The position numbers and the translations under genes were made by a program. A stretch of DNA of 5,696 bases, from contig JACMLK010000040.1 in the NCBI GenBank assembly GCA_014379665.1, positions 1 to 5,696 of the forward strand, given 5' to 3'. Source of the DNA: Saprospiraceae bacterium. GTDB taxonomy: Bacteria; Bacteroidota; Bacteroidia; Chitinophagales; Saprospiraceae. How positions within the stretch are numbered: the first letter of the stretch is position 1; every line of letters starts with the position of its first letter. Below the pieces are notes generated by a model. The model made no database searches. It saw only the letters and a list, made by a program, of their open reading frames with translations, and was not told where the DNA came from. Below are positions 5,401 to 5,696 of this stretch, piece after piece.

Positions 5401-5696
5401 ATGAAGCATAAAAAACCCTCTTTATCCGCTAAGCCGAAGGCAGAAATCATATCATTGGGTTTGTCAGAACATTTTAAGTGGCATGGCTGGATGGTTTTTA
5501 TATTTGGTTGTGTGCTCTACCTCAATACGATCAGTCATCAGTTCACTCAGGATGATGCCATCGTCATTTATGACAACATGTACACAACCAAAGGGGTATC
5601 AGGACTAAAGGGATTGTTTTTGAAAGATACTTTTTTCGGATTTTTCAAAGAAGAAGGTAAAGCTAAGCTTGTATCGGGTGGAAGATACAGGCCATT
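5401..5696 (+). CDS. GT-C-fold (PMT/TMTC-like) membrane glycosyltransferase, N-terminal part
   Basis: The frame is open from ATG 5401 to the right edge (98 full codons), so the gene is cut by the window. A TGA lies in frame at 5395-5397, making this ATG the first possible start; the next Met (31) would fall inside the first membrane helix. Residues 1-26 are basic and cytoplasmic, and about 28-48 form a transmembrane helix. Then come QDDAIVIYDN (50-59), with the paired acidic residues D51-D52 expected in the first external loop of GT-C enzymes, and VSGGRYRP (91-98), matching the xYRPL block that precedes the next helix in PMT/TMTC-like proteins. Relatives transfer sugars from lipid-linked donors and often carry C-terminal TPR repeats, which cannot be seen here. 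The substrate is unknown. A TATCTTTG at 5389-5396 has no -33 partner. Confidence 0.6.
   Translation, partial: MKHKKPSLSAKPKAEIISLGLSEHFKWHGWMVFIFGCVLYLNTISHQFTQDDAIVIYDNMYTTKGVSGLKGLFLKDTFFGFFKEEGKAKLVSGGRYRP

Overview
The window looks like chromosomal DNA from a member of the Bacteroidota; genus is not resolvable, though a Saprospiria- or Chitinophagia-like free-living lineage would fit. The clues are moderate to low GC, start codons without Shine-Dalgarno sequences, two promoters of the Bacteroidota form TTTG-N19-TAnnTTTG, and protein families typical of the phylum. This placement is inference; there is no rRNA or other marker gene in the window.

Layout from left to right. Positions 1-598 carry no credible gene but hold a structured repeat: two diverged copies, exactly 200 bp apart at their left ends, of a three-hairpin motif whose stems covary and whose loops read as GNRA on the minus strand. 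Positions 599-2940 (or 2979) hold a minus-strand two-gene operon: a lipoprotein HlyD/MacA-type adaptor followed, with a 4-bp ATGA overlap, by a MacB/LolC/FtsX-type ABC permease. The cognate ATPase is not present. Positions 2980-3313 hold a degenerate GGAAAGT-like 7-mer array and, beside it, a GC-rich segment with two nested 7-bp stems. Positions 3314-5134 encode a minus-strand long-chain fatty-acid-CoA ligase of 606 residues. Positions 5135-5400 form a divergent regulatory region with two back-to-back promoters sharing one dyad, followed by a rightward leader that can fold into an enclosed multi-hairpin structure. From 5401 to the right edge runs the start of a plus-strand membrane protein resembling the N-terminus of GT-C (PMT/TMTC-like) glycosyltransferases.

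Functionally, the adaptor and permease form the envelope part of an ABC export or lipoprotein-handling system that must borrow an ATPase encoded elsewhere. The acyl-CoA ligase activates fatty acids for degradation or lipid synthesis. It is on the same strand as the transporter pair but separated by 334-373 bp of repetitive, structured DNA, so co-transcription is doubtful. The ligase and the glycosyltransferase-like gene are divergent and may share control through the dyad between them. The most unusual content is in the non-coding parts, above all the covarying hairpin repeat at 181-450.
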